Shown here: in pieces, positions 24,664 through 33,410 of the stretch
How positions within the stretch are numbered: position 1 is the first letter of the stretch
How the letters are laid out: every line of letters starts with the position of its first letter
DNA from: Uruburuella suis
GTDB lineage: Bacteria; Pseudomonadota; Gammaproteobacteria; Burkholderiales; Neisseriaceae
Direction of reading: 5' to 3'
Assembly: GCF_004341385.1 (NCBI RefSeq)
Contig: NZ_SLXE01000012.1
Coordinates: 1 to 64,000 of the forward strand
Length of the DNA: 64,000 bases
Made by a program: the position numbers and the translations under genes
Notes under the pieces: generated by a model
Told to the model about the DNA's origin: nothing
What the model saw: only the letters and a program-made list of their open reading frames with translations
Database searches by the model: none

Positions 24664-25526
24664 GCACCGCTGTCGAGCGTGCCGAAATCAGGCCGTCTGA
24701 ACACGCATTGGCGTGGGTGTTCGGCCAGCCCGTTACCGATATGCCGCAAGATTTGTTTATCCCGCCCGATGCCTTGAAAGTGGTGTTACACAGCTTTCAG
24801 GGGCCGCTGGATTTGCTTTTGTATCTCATCCGCAAGCAAAACATCGATGTGCTCGATATTCCGATGATGAAAATCACCGAGCAATATCTGCACTACATCG
24901 CACAGATGGACACGCACCAATTCGATCTTGCCGCCGAATATCTTTTGATGGCGGCGGTGCTCATCGAAATCAAATCGCGGCTGTTGCTGCCGCAGCCTGA
25001 AAATATCGAAGAAGACGAAGCCGCCGACCCGCGCGCCGAATTGGTGCGCCGCCTCTTGGCTTATGAGCAGATGAAGCGCGCCGCCGCCGGCCTCGATGCG
25101 CTGCCGCGCGCCGGCCGCGATTTCGCCTGGGCTTATCTGCCGCTGGAAATCGCCGTGGAAGCGCGCCTGCCCGATGTGCAGATTGCCGACCTCAGCCAAG
25201 CCTGGCTGGCGATTTTATCGCGCGCCAAACACACCCGCAGCCACGAAGTGGTGCGCGAAGCGCTATCGGTGCGCGCGCAGATGAGCGCCATTTTGCGCCG
25301 CCTGCGCGAGGGCGGCTGCCTGTTTCACCAATTATTCCGCCCCGAACAAGGCGTGGCTTTGGTGGTGGTGAACTTTATCGCGCTTTTGGAATTGGCCAAA
25401 GAAGGCTTGGTGCGCATCACCCAAGCCGAGGGCTTTGCCGAAATCGAAATCCACAGCCAAGACGGCGGCGCAGCGTGGCCGCTTTCAGACGGCACCGAAG
25501 CCGAAACCGAATCGCATCCAATCTGA
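24660..25526 (+). CDS. scpA: Segregation and condensation protein A
   Basis: 288 residues, kleisin partner of SMC in chromosome condensation. The kleisin core is clear: FQGPLDLLLYLIRKQNIDVLDIPMMKITEQYL and AAEYLLMAAVLIEIKSRLLLP, with the C-terminal winged helix (VALVVVNFIALLELAKEGLVRITQ). The N-terminus carries about 38 extra residues before the core, including a DUS. The ATG at 24660 gives coupling to tcdA. scpB is not in the window. Confidence 0.94.
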   Translation: MSTAVERAEIRPSEHALAWVFGQPVTDMPQDLFIPPDALKVVLHSFQGPLDLLLYLIRKQNIDVLDIPMMKITEQYLHYIAQMDTHQFDLAAEYLLMAAVLIEIKSRLLLPQPENIEEDEAADPRAELVRRLLAYEQMKRAAAGLDALPRAGRDFAWAYLPLEIAVEARLPDVQIADLSQAWLAILSRAKHTRSHEVVREALSVRAQMSAILRRLREGGCLFHQLFRPEQGVALVVVNFIALLELAKEGLVRITQAEGFAEIEIHSQDGGAAWPLSDGTEAETESHPI

Positions 25527-25580
25527 AAATAAGGTAACGAAGCAACGCTTTCGCTTATTTTCGGTTGGCGATAAAAATAA

Positions 25581-25618
25581 GCCCGAGGCCGTCTGAAAGC
25601 TTTCAGACGGCCTCGGGC
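25581..25618. terminator. Terminator with DUS pair after scpA
   Basis: GCCCGAGGCCGTCTGAAAGC and its complement, a 19-bp perfect palindrome. Confidence 0.7.
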
Positions 25619-25651
25619 AACAACAAAACAACAATCTGCAAAGGAGCAGCC

Positions 25652-26578
25652 ATGCCGCAAAATCCGGCCGTTTACCGGCATTTATCCGACCACTATCTGA
25701 GCCTGCCGCATTGCCGCGCCATCGATTTGCAGGCCGTGTGCACCGAACACGACCAACCCGTACTCAGCGTGGCCAACCGCGCCGACTTGGCCGGCCGAGG
25801 CTCTGAGGGCACCATACACGGCGGTGTAATCACCGCGCTGGTGGACGTGGCCTCTGCCAGCGCCGTGGCCGCGCACCTGCCCGATTACGAAGTGCTTGCC
25901 ACACTCGATATGCGCATCGACTATATGCACCCCGCCCTCACCGACCGCGCCGTGCAGGCCAAATCCACCTGCTACCGCTTGGCCGGCCAAGTGGCGTTTG
26001 TGCGCACGCTGTGTTATCAGGAAGGCCAAAGCGATCCCGTGGCGCTGGGCACCGCCACCTTTATGCGCACGCCGCTGGAAAATGCTGAAAAGCAGCAGCT
26101 GGCCGCCTTTTTGGCGCAACAGCAAAACAGCCCCGCGCCGTTTCCCCCGCCATCTGCCACCGGTGCCCATTTTCATGCCGATGCCGAACTCATTGCAAAG
26201 AGCGCCACCCTGATGCCTTATGCCGCCTTTATCGGCCTGCAAACCGGCACCGACGCCGCCGGCCGCCTTTATGCCCTGCCTTACCGGCCCGATTTAATCG
26301 GCAATATATTCCTGCCCGCGCTGCACGGCGGCCTGATCGGCGGCTTTATGGAAAGCTGCGCCGCGCTTTATTTATACGAGCAAGCCGAGCTTAGCGAATT
26401 GCCGAAAATGATTGATTTCTCGCTCGACTATCTGCGCTCGGCCAAAGCCGACACCGCCTACGCCCGCTGCATTCTCACCCGCCAAGGCAGCCGCATCACC
26501 AACATCGCCGTCGAAGCTTGGCAGGCCGACGAAAGCAAACCTTTTGCCGTGGCACGCTGCCATTTCCAAATGCCGTAA
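25652..26578 (+). CDS. Tandem hotdog (PaaI-like) thioesterase
   Basis: 308 residues made of two hotdog domains, about 1-150 and 165-308. Each contains a PaaI-type helix: EGTIHGGVITALVDVASASAV in the first and FLPALHGGLIGGFMESCAAL in the second, with HGG motifs where the thioesterase active site lies. Single-domain relatives hydrolyse aryl- or acyl-CoA; a fused pair would form an internal dimer. AAGGAG ribosome site before the ATG at 25652. Substrate not predictable. Confidence 0.85.
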   Translation: MPQNPAVYRHLSDHYLSLPHCRAIDLQAVCTEHDQPVLSVANRADLAGRGSEGTIHGGVITALVDVASASAVAAHLPDYEVLATLDMRIDYMHPALTDRAVQAKSTCYRLAGQVAFVRTLCYQEGQSDPVALGTATFMRTPLENAEKQQLAAFLAQQQNSPAPFPPPSATGAHFHADAELIAKSATLMPYAAFIGLQTGTDAAGRLYALPYRPDLIGNIFLPALHGGLIGGFMESCAALYLYEQAELSELPKMIDFSLDYLRSAKADTAYARCILTRQGSRITNIAVEAWQADESKPFAVARCHFQMP

Positions 26579-26588
26579 TCAAGTAAAT

Positions 26589-26624
26589 CAAGAGGCCGTC
26601 TGAAACCTTTCAGACGGCCTCTTG
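26589..26624. terminator. Terminator with DUS pair
   Basis: TCAAGAGGCCGTCTGAAA and its complement flanking a 2-nt loop, 10 nt past the thioesterase stop codon. Confidence 0.75.
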
Positions 26625-26716
26625 ATTAAACCTTGCCTTTTGGTCATATCGCATACCCAAACAAGCCGAAACATGGTTTAATAGCCCATCACCAACCGAC
26701 AAGAATCATTCTCATC

Positions 26717-27934
26717 ATGTCGCACACGCCCATTATCCATTCCCTGCTCGACACCGATTTATACAAATTCACCATGCTGCAAGTGGTGCTGCACCAATTT
26801 CCACAAGCGCACGGCGTGTATGAATTCCGCTGCCGCAACAACGATGAAACCGTTTACCCGCTGGCCGACATCAAAGAAGAGCTCGAACGCGAGCTGGATG
26901 CTTTGTGCGAATTGAAGTTGGCGCAGGATGAATTGGCCTATCTGCGCAAAATGCGCTTTATCAAAAGCGATTTTGTGGATTATTTGGAATTGTTCCAGCT
27001 CAAGCGCCGCTTTATCAAAGTGCACACCGATGAGCACGGCCGCCTCAATATCAAAGTAGAAGGCCCGATTATTCAGGCGATGTTTTTTGAGATTTTCACG
27101 CTGGCAATTGTAAACGAGCTTTATTTCCGCCGCCTCGAAACCCCCGAAGTGCTCAAAGAAGGCCGCCGCCGCCTTGAGGCCAAAGTGGCGCTGCTCGAAG
27201 CGCTCGACAGCCGCCAAGACCCGCGCGAGCCGCCTTTTCTGATTTCCGATTTCGGCACCCGCCGCCGCTACACGCTGGCCTGGCAGGAGCATGTGGTGAA
27301 AACCCTGCACGAAGCCGTGCCCGATATTTTCCGCGGCACCAGCAATGTTTATCTGGCCAAAAAGCTCGGCATCACCCCCATCGGCACCATGGCGCACGAA
27401 TTTTTGCAGGCTTTTCAGGCGCTGGATGTGCGCTTGCGCGATTTCCAAAAAGCCGCGCTCGAAGCCTGGGTGCACGAATACCGCGGCGACTTGGGCATCG
27501 CGCTCACCGATGTGGTGGGCATGGATGCTTTCTTGCGCGATTTCGACCTTTATTTCGCCAAACTCTTCGACGGCTTGCGCCACGACAGCGGCGACCCTTA
27601 TGCCTGGGGCGACAAAGCCTACCGCCACTACAAAAAGCTGAAAATCGACAGCCGCACCAAAATGCTCACTTTCAGCGACAGCCTCACCATCGAAAAATCA
27701 TGGGGCTTGCACGAATATTTCAAAAGCCGCTTCAAAACCAGCTTCGGCATCGGCACCAACCTCACCAACGACATGGGCCACACCCCGCTCAACATCGTGT
27801 TGAAACTCGTGGAATGCAACGGCCAATCAGTGGCCAAGCTCTCCGACAGCCCCGGCAAAACCATGACCGACAACGACACCTTCTTGGCTTATCTGCGCCA
27901 AGTATTTGAAATCCCGGCGCCGAAAACCGAATAA
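26717..27934 (+). CDS. pncB: Nicotinate phosphoribosyltransferase
   Basis: 405 residues. PncB makes nicotinate mononucleotide from nicotinate and PRPP with ATP, in NAD salvage. Family landmarks: [13 protein letters not shown] near the N-terminus, [21 protein letters not shown] (with the histidine that is phosphorylated in the family) and LRHDSGDP near the PRPP site. Start at 26717 fits homologues; the ribosome site is weak. Monocistronic with terminators on both sides. Confidence 0.96.
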   Translation: MSHTPIIHSLLDTDLYKFTMLQVVLHQFPQAHGVYEFRCRNNDETVYPLADIKEELERELDALCELKLAQDELAYLRKMRFIKSDFVDYLELFQLKRRFIKVHTDEHGRLNIKVEGPIIQAMFFEIFTLAIVNELYFRRLETPEVLKEGRRRLEAKVALLEALDSRQDPREPPFLISDFGTRRRYTLAWQEHVVKTLHEAVPDIFRGTSNVYLAKKLGITPIGTMAHEFLQAFQALDVRLRDFQKAALEAWVHEYRGDLGIALTDVVGMDAFLRDFDLYFAKLFDGLRHDSGDPYAWGDKAYRHYKKLKIDSRTKMLTFSDSLTIEKSWGLHEYFKSRFKTSFGIGTNLTNDMGHTPLNIVLKLVECNGQSVAKLSDSPGKTMTDNDTFLAYLRQVFEIPAPKTE

Positions 27935-27969
27935 TATCTGCTTGTTATCCAAACTTTTTTATCCAAACC

Positions 27970-28005
27970 AAACAGGCCGTCTGAAACCTTTCAGACGGCC
28001 TGTTT
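27970..28005. terminator. Terminator with DUS pair between pncB and the permease gene
   Basis: AAACAGGCCGTCTGAAA and its complement with a 2-3-nt loop, serving both converging genes. Confidence 0.8.
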
Positions 28006-28020
28006 TCAATCTGCCAATCC

Positions 28021-29223
28021 TTACCAACCCGACGGCAGCAAGCTCATTTTCGCCAACACGGCATACACCGCGCTCGAGCTGTAGAGCAGGAAAATGGTGA
28101 GATAAATCAGCGGGTGCGTCATCCAGGCCGGGCAATGCCATTCGGGCGTTTTATTGCCGGTGCGGCGTGCGCCGCGCACAATCAGATAAGGCACGATGCT
28201 CAGCACCACGCCGCTGAACACGCCCACGAAATAAAGCGCATCCACAAAGCCCACCAAGCCGCTGTAAGCCAAGATAAAGGGCGGTATCACCACCAACGCC
28301 ACCACGCCTAAGCGCACGTTCATTTTGCTGTCGATGGGCAGGCTGAAGCGGTCGGCGATATTGCTCAAAAAGCTGCCGCCTATGCCCCAATAAGAAGTGA
28401 GCATCGCGCACAAGGCAAAGCTGTTGGCCATGAAAAACGCCCAGCTACCCAGCGCCGTGCCCCAGCTAATGGTGGCCACTTGGCTGATGTGGTCGAGGCC
28501 GTTGAGCGAAATCACCGACAAAGGCACCAACGCAATCAGCGCAAAAGTCACAAACATGCCGGTAATGATGGCACGCGGCAGCTTTTTGGGCGCATGCGAC
28601 AAGCCGCGCGCCATTTCCGGCACGATATATTGGGCGCAATAAATAAACACCACCAAGTTAAACACCGGCACCATATAAAGCCAGTTGCCATCGAGCAAAT
28701 GGCTGAAATCGGTGGTGGGAAACACCAAAGTTGCGCCAATCAGCACGGCGAGCATGGCAATCATCAGCGAGGTAATCACTTTTTCACTGCGCCCCAGCGC
28801 TTTCAGGCCCAGCACCAGAATCAGCGCGGCCGGAATAAAAAACAACACGCTGCCCAAACGCCGATCGATGCCGAAAAGCGCGTGCATCAAATCGCCGCTG
28901 CCGCTCATATAGGCAATCAGCGCGCCCAGCGCATTCACCGTCACCGATGCAAACATCAGCCACGAGCCGAAGCCGCCCACATAGCGGCGTGCCAGGCCGC
29001 TGAGCTGCTCGTGCTGGCGGGTGCGCAACGTGGCCTCGGCCACATAAAGCATGGTGATGGTGGTGATGATGCCCACCACCACCAGCCAAAACAGCAAAGG
29101 CAGATAGCCCGCTTTTCGCGCCGCATACGACACCGACAAAATGCCCGCGCCGATATTGGTGCCCACAATCATAAACACCCCTTCGGCAAAGGTGATTTTT
29201 TCTGCTTTTAATACGTCTGACAT
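28021..29223 (-). CDS. Amino-acid permease, aromatic/hydroxy amino acid (HAAAP/AAAP) type
   Basis: 400 residues with about 11 hydrophobic segments. The N-terminal FMIVGTNIGAGILSVSYAARKAG is the unwound first helix typical of AAAP/HAAAP transporters (TyrP, Mtr, SdaC relatives). It should import an amino acid with H+ or Na+. The substrate is not decided by the sequence; tryptophan/tyrosine or serine/threonine are the usual choices. An AAGGAGC ribosome site precedes the start. Confidence 0.85.
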   Translation of the reverse strand: MSDVLKAEKITFAEGVFMIVGTNIGAGILSVSYAARKAGYLPLLFWLVVVGIITTITMLYVAEATLRTRQHEQLSGLARRYVGGFGSWLMFASVTVNALGALIAYMSGSGDLMHALFGIDRRLGSVLFFIPAALILVLGLKALGRSEKVITSLMIAMLAVLIGATLVFPTTDFSHLLDGNWLYMVPVFNLVVFIYCAQYIVPEMARGLSHAPKKLPRAIITGMFVTFALIALVPLSVISLNGLDHISQVATISWGTALGSWAFFMANSFALCAMLTSYWGIGGSFLSNIADRFSLPIDSKMNVRLGVVALVVIPPFILAYSGLVGFVDALYFVGVFSGVVLSIVPYLIVRGARRTGNKTPEWHCPAWMTHPLIYLTIFLLYSSSAVYAVLAKMSLLPSGW

Positions 29224-29550
29224 CTTATTGCTCCTTTATCTTGCTGATGATTTATCTTGCTGATGAAATCCCAACGTTTTCTTGTTATATCCGTTTGTTT
29301 TCAAGGCCGTCTGAAAATGCAGAATACAAACAGCCCCGCGTGTTGCATCAACAGCGCAACACACTGATTTATATTAAAAGTTAAAATTCCGGTAAATGCT
29401 GTCGCGCCAACATGCAGTCTTGTTCAGACGGCCTGTTTCAAATGAAAAGAATACCGGACTAAAGACAGGCGCTTATCACGCCCGATAGATTTTCAGACGG
29501 CCTCAAGCTTTTATTGCATAGCCATAAAGGCCGTCTGAACCAACATCAAA
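29224..29550. other. Gap between gabD and the permease gene
   Basis: No gene. Contains single DUS copies near 29302 and 29424 and the gabD terminator pair. The AT-rich stretch about 29365-29400 may hold the permease promoter, but no clear hexamers can be picked. Confidence 0.5.
29492..29539. terminator. Inverted DUS pair after gabD
   Basis: DUS copies 29492-29503 and 29528-29539 face each other with a 24-nt loop, 12 nt past the gabD stop. Confidence 0.55.
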
Positions 29551-30984
29551 TCAGCCCACATCCAAACACATATATTTCATCTCCAGATATTCTTCCACGC
29601 CGTATTTGCTGCCCTCGCGCCCCAAGCCGCTGAGCTTCACGCCGCCGAAAGGTGCTACTTCGTTGCTGATTAAGCCGGTGTTGATGCCCACCATGCCGTA
29701 TTCCAGCGCTTCGGCCACGCGCCATTGGCGGGCGGCATCTTGGGTGTAGAAATAGCTGGCCAAGCCGAATTCGGTGTTGTTTGCCGCTGCCACCGCTTCT
29801 GCTTCGCTGTGAAACTTAAACACGGGGCACAAAGGGCCGAAGGTTTCATCGTGCGCCACCAGCATTTGGGCGGTGACATCACGCAGCACCGTGGGCTCGA
29901 AAAAAGTGCCGCCCAAGCTGCTTCGCTGTCCGCCGGCGATGCAGCTTGCGCCTTTGGCCAACGCATCGGCAATATGTGCTTCCACTTTTTGCACCGCTTT
30001 TTCTTCAATCAGCGGCCCTTGGTTCACACCTTCGTCCAGGCCGTTGCCCAGCTTGAACGCGGCCACTTTTTCGGCCAGGCGCGCGCAAAACGCTTCATAC
30101 ACGCCCGCCTGCACATACACGCGGTTGCTGCACACACAGGTTTGGCCGCTGTTGCGGAATTTGCTTGCCAGCGCGCCTTCCACCGCTTTATCCAAATCGG
30201 CATCGTCAAACACGATAAAGGGCGCGTTGCCCCCCAATTCGAGGCTGAGCTTTTTGATTTGGTCGGCACCGTTGCGGAAAATCTTGATGCCCACTTCGGT
30301 AGAACCGGTGAAGCTGATTTTGCGGATAATCGGGTTTTGCGCAAACACATCGCTGATTTCGGCGGCGCTGCCGTTGACAATCACAAACAAGTCTTCAGGA
30401 ATGCCCGCTTCATAAGCCAGCACGGCTTGCGCATAAGCGCTCAGCGGCGTTTGGCTGGCCGGCTTCACCAACATGGCGCAGCCCACCGCCAGCGCCGGCG
30501 CGGCTTTGCGGGTGATCATGGCGGCGGGGAAATTCCACGGCGTGATGGCGGCGGTAACGCCCACCGGCTGCTTGATTACCAGCATTTTCTGCGAAGGTTT
30601 CACGCTGGTGAGGATATCGCCGTCGATGCGGCGCGCTTCTTCGGCAAACCAGCGGATAAAGCCTGCGGCATAATCGATTTCACCGCGCGATTCGGTGAGG
30701 CTTTTGCCCTGCTCCATGGTCATGATGCGGGCGAGGTTTTCTTTGTTTTCCTTCAGCAACCGATACCAGTTCCACAAAATATCGGCCCGCTCCAGCGCGG
30801 TTTGCGCCGCCCACGCTTTTTGCGCGGCAGCGGCGCGGCCGATCAACTCGTTGAGCGCTGCGGCCGAGGTTTTGCGCACAAACGCCACCGTGCCGCCTGT
30901 GGCTGGGTTGGTTACTTCTATGCCGTCTGAAAGCGCTTCAAACGACACATCGGCATGATTCAATAATTGCTCTATGCTTTTCAT
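29551..30984 (-). CDS. gabD: Succinate-semialdehyde dehydrogenase
   Basis: 477-residue aldehyde dehydrogenase that oxidises succinic semialdehyde to succinate, completing GABA breakdown. TPWNFPAAMITRKAAPALAVG, the general-base glutamate in LELGGNAP and the catalytic cysteine in NSGQTCVCSN are all present; KPASQTPLSA is the coenzyme-binding strand. Assignment to GabD rests on the gabT neighbour 39 nt upstream and on the sequence class. The QTCVC double cysteine is typical of SSADHs. An in-gene AT-type DUS lies near 30921. Confidence 0.94.
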   Translation of the reverse strand: MKSIEQLLNHADVSFEALSDGIEVTNPATGGTVAFVRKTSAAALNELIGRAAAAQKAWAAQTALERADILWNWYRLLKENKENLARIMTMEQGKSLTESRGEIDYAAGFIRWFAEEARRIDGDILTSVKPSQKMLVIKQPVGVTAAITPWNFPAAMITRKAAPALAVGCAMLVKPASQTPLSAYAQAVLAYEAGIPEDLFVIVNGSAAEISDVFAQNPIIRKISFTGSTEVGIKIFRNGADQIKKLSLELGGNAPFIVFDDADLDKAVEGALASKFRNSGQTCVCSNRVYVQAGVYEAFCARLAEKVAAFKLGNGLDEGVNQGPLIEEKAVQKVEAHIADALAKGASCIAGGQRSSLGGTFFEPTVLRDVTAQMLVAHDETFGPLCPVFKFHSEAEAVAAANNTEFGLASYFYTQDAARQWRVAEALEYGMVGINTGLISNEVAPFGGVKLSGLGREGSKYGVEEYLEMKYMCLDVG

Positions 30985-31023
30985 GGCTTCTGCCTTTTTA
31001 AAATGAATTTGAGGCCGTCTGAA

Positions 31024-32283
31024 TCAAACTTGGCGCGCTTGTTCGATGGCTTTTTCCAACACCGCCAAGCCTTGCTCGAACAGCTCATCTTCAATGGTGA
31101 GCGGGTATAAAAAGCGGATCACATTGCCGTGCGCGCCACAAGTGAGCAGCAGCAGGTTGTTTTGCATGGCGATCTTCTGCACCTTGGCGGCAAATTCACC
31201 GTTGGGCGCTTCATCATCGCCGAATTCCGCCGCCACCATCGAGCCCAGCCCGCGCACTTCGCTGATTTCGGGCGCATTCAGATTGCGCAGAAAATCGGTG
31301 AGCCGCGCGCCCAAAGCTTGCGAGCGCTCGAGCAGCTTTTCTTCTTCAATCACATCCAGCACCGCCATCGCCGCCGCCACGCCCAGCGGGTTGCCGGCAT
31401 AAGTGCCGCCGAGGCCGCCTTTGCGCGGCGCATCCATGATTTCCGCCTTGCCGGCCACGCCGCTCAACACAAAGCCGCCGGCCATGCTTTTGGCCATGGT
31501 GATGATGTCGGGCTGCACATCATAGTGCTCCATCGCAAACAATTTGCCGGTGCGGCCGAAGCCGGCCTGCACTTCGTCGGCAATCATCACAATGCCGTGT
31601 TCATCGCAAATTTCGCGCACCGCACGCATAAATTCGGGCGGGCACACATTAAAGCCGCCCTCGCCCTGCACCGGCTCCAGAATAATCGCCGCAACATCGG
31701 TGGGCAGAATATCGCTTTTGAAAATGCGTTTGATGCTTTTCACCGCATCGGCCACGCTGATGTTTTGCGTGTCGGCCGGATAAAGCGCGTGAAACACACC
31801 GGCCGGCATGGCGCCGAAATCGGCTTGATAAGGCAGCACCTTGCCGGTAAGTGCCAGCGTCATCATGGTGCGGCCGTGAAAAGCACCGCCAAAGGCAATC
31901 ACGCCGTTGCGGCGCGTGGCCGAGCGGGCGATTTTCACCGCGTTTTCCACCGCCTCTGCGCCGCTGGAGAAGAATTGGCTTTTCACTTTGCCGCCAATCG
32001 GCACCAGCTTATTGATGCGCTCGGCCAGCAACACATAGCTTTCATACGGCACCACCTGAAAAGCGGTGTGGGTGAATTTTTCCAATTGCGCCGCCACAGC
32101 AGCAGCCACTTTCGGGTGGCGGTGGCCGGTGTTCAACACACCGATGCCGCCGGCAAAATCAATGATCTTGCGGCCGTCGGCGGCGGTGATGGTGGCATTT
32201 TCGGCACTTTGGGCAAACCAGTCGCACATCACGCTGGCGCCGTTGGGCAGAGCCTCACGCATACGGGTAATCAAATCGCTCAT
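31024..32283 (-). CDS. gabT: 4-aminobutyrate aminotransferase
   Basis: 419 residues, class III PLP aminotransferase moving the amino group of GABA to 2-oxoglutarate. [16 protein letters not shown], the [11 protein letters not shown] loop with the cofactor aspartate and the PLP lysine in TMAKSMAGG (about residue 265) are present. The ATG at 32281-32283 has an AGGAAG site; the longer frame adds 21 non-conserved residues. First gene of the gabT-gabD unit, divergent from an IclR regulator. Confidence 0.94.
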   Translation of the reverse strand: MSDLITRMREALPNGASVMCDWFAQSAENATITAADGRKIIDFAGGIGVLNTGHRHPKVAAAVAAQLEKFTHTAFQVVPYESYVLLAERINKLVPIGGKVKSQFFSSGAEAVENAVKIARSATRRNGVIAFGGAFHGRTMMTLALTGKVLPYQADFGAMPAGVFHALYPADTQNISVADAVKSIKRIFKSDILPTDVAAIILEPVQGEGGFNVCPPEFMRAVREICDEHGIVMIADEVQAGFGRTGKLFAMEHYDVQPDIITMAKSMAGGFVLSGVAGKAEIMDAPRKGGLGGTYAGNPLGVAAAMAVLDVIEEEKLLERSQALGARLTDFLRNLNAPEISEVRGLGSMVAAEFGDDEAPNGEFAAKVQKIAMQNNLLLLTCGAHGNVIRFLYPLTIEDELFEQGLAVLEKAIEQARQV

Positions 32284-32393
32284 GGCACTTCCTTTCAATC
32301 GGGTCAATCGGAATAAACGCAGCGCACAAGGTAAAGGTTTGTACACCGCATGAAATATTAACGCAGATTCAGTACAATATCTAAATCAGCTTA

Positions 32394-32413
32394 TTGTTCG
32401 ATATATTGAACAA
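32394..32413. promoter_or_regulatory. Candidate operator between gabT and the IclR gene
   Basis: TTGTTC-8 nt-GAACAA, an AT-rich 20-bp palindrome in the middle of the 184-bp divergent region, of the size and style bound by IclR proteins. A further half-site (CTGAACAAA) follows at about 32427. Confidence 0.5.
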
Positions 32414-32467
32414 CAATTTCAAATACTGAACAAATGTAACCCCATCTTATAAAAATAGTCAATAAAA

Positions 32468-33241
32468 ATGTCTGAAAAATCTGCCTCCACCGTGCCCGCC
32501 CTTGATAAAGCGGTGCGCATTCTCGATTTGCTTGCCCGTGAAGCCACACCTTTGAGCGGCGCGGAAATCGCCAAATTGCTTGATTTGCCGCGCAGCTCGG
32601 TGCACGGCCTCATCGGCAGCCTGCTGGCCGCCGGCCTGTTGCGCAAAGCCGACGAGCGCCATTTTGTGCTGGGTGCGCATGTGATGTATTGGGCCAACGG
32701 CTTTTTGGCACAGCAAGATATTGTGGCCGAATTTCACGAAGCCATCGCCCGCCTGCCCGAGCTTGATCCCTACACGCTCACGCTCTCCACCCTCAGCAAC
32801 GACCAAGTGGTGTATTTGGCCTGCCGCAACAGCCAATCGCCGCTGGGCTTCACTTTCCGCATCGGCATGCAGCTGCCGGCGGTGTTTACCGCCACCGGCA
32901 AAATGATGCTGAGCGCCTTGAGCGCGGCCGAAGTGCAGGCGCTGCTGCCGCAATTTCCGCCGCCCTACACCGAGCGCAGCGTGCAAAGCCACACTGAGCT
33001 GGCCGACGAGCTGGCCGGCTGCCGCCGCCAAGGCTATGCACTCGACGATGGCCAGCTGCGCCGCGGCATGCACTGCTTCGGCACGGCGGTGTTTGACCAC
33101 GCAGGGCAGGCGCGCTTCGGCGTGGCGGCCAGCCTGATTGAAGCGGAAGCCGATGAAAAAACCCGCCAACATTTGGTGGACGGGTTGAAAAAGCTGGCCG
33201 CGCAGCTCACACGCACCTTGGGCGGCCAGTTGCCGGCATAG
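32468..33241 (+). CDS. IclR-family transcriptional regulator
   Basis: 257 residues. N-terminal winged helix (about 8-70: ALDKAVRILDLLAREATPLSGAEIAK, LPRSSVHGLIGSLLAAGLL) and C-terminal effector domain (about 85-250) with FTATGKMMLSAL. It is transcribed away from gabTD with 184 bp between the starts, so it most likely controls GABA catabolism, probably as a repressor relieved by GABA or succinic semialdehyde. Effector and sign of control are inferred. Confidence 0.93.
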   Translation: MSEKSASTVPALDKAVRILDLLAREATPLSGAEIAKLLDLPRSSVHGLIGSLLAAGLLRKADERHFVLGAHVMYWANGFLAQQDIVAEFHEAIARLPELDPYTLTLSTLSNDQVVYLACRNSQSPLGFTFRIGMQLPAVFTATGKMMLSALSAAEVQALLPQFPPPYTERSVQSHTELADELAGCRRQGYALDDGQLRRGMHCFGTAVFDHAGQARFGVAASLIEAEADEKTRQHLVDGLKKLAAQLTRTLGGQLPA

Positions 33242-33410
33242 CAATGCTTGGCTGCCGCACTACTTTCGGCTAAGTGCCACGGCAGCCCGATGCGCTTATA
33301 ATCGCTCATCCGGCGCAAACCTTATGCCGCCCTTGCCATTTGACGCCGCCTCAATAAGGCTTTATAACCACACCTTCATTCAGGCCGTCTGAACTTTTGA
33401 TTTGCACAAT

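Noticed and set aside
29725..32316. Two long plus-strand frames (about 400 codons each) over gabD and gabT
   Set aside because: Exact antisense of strongly conserved enzymes; no recognisable protein features.
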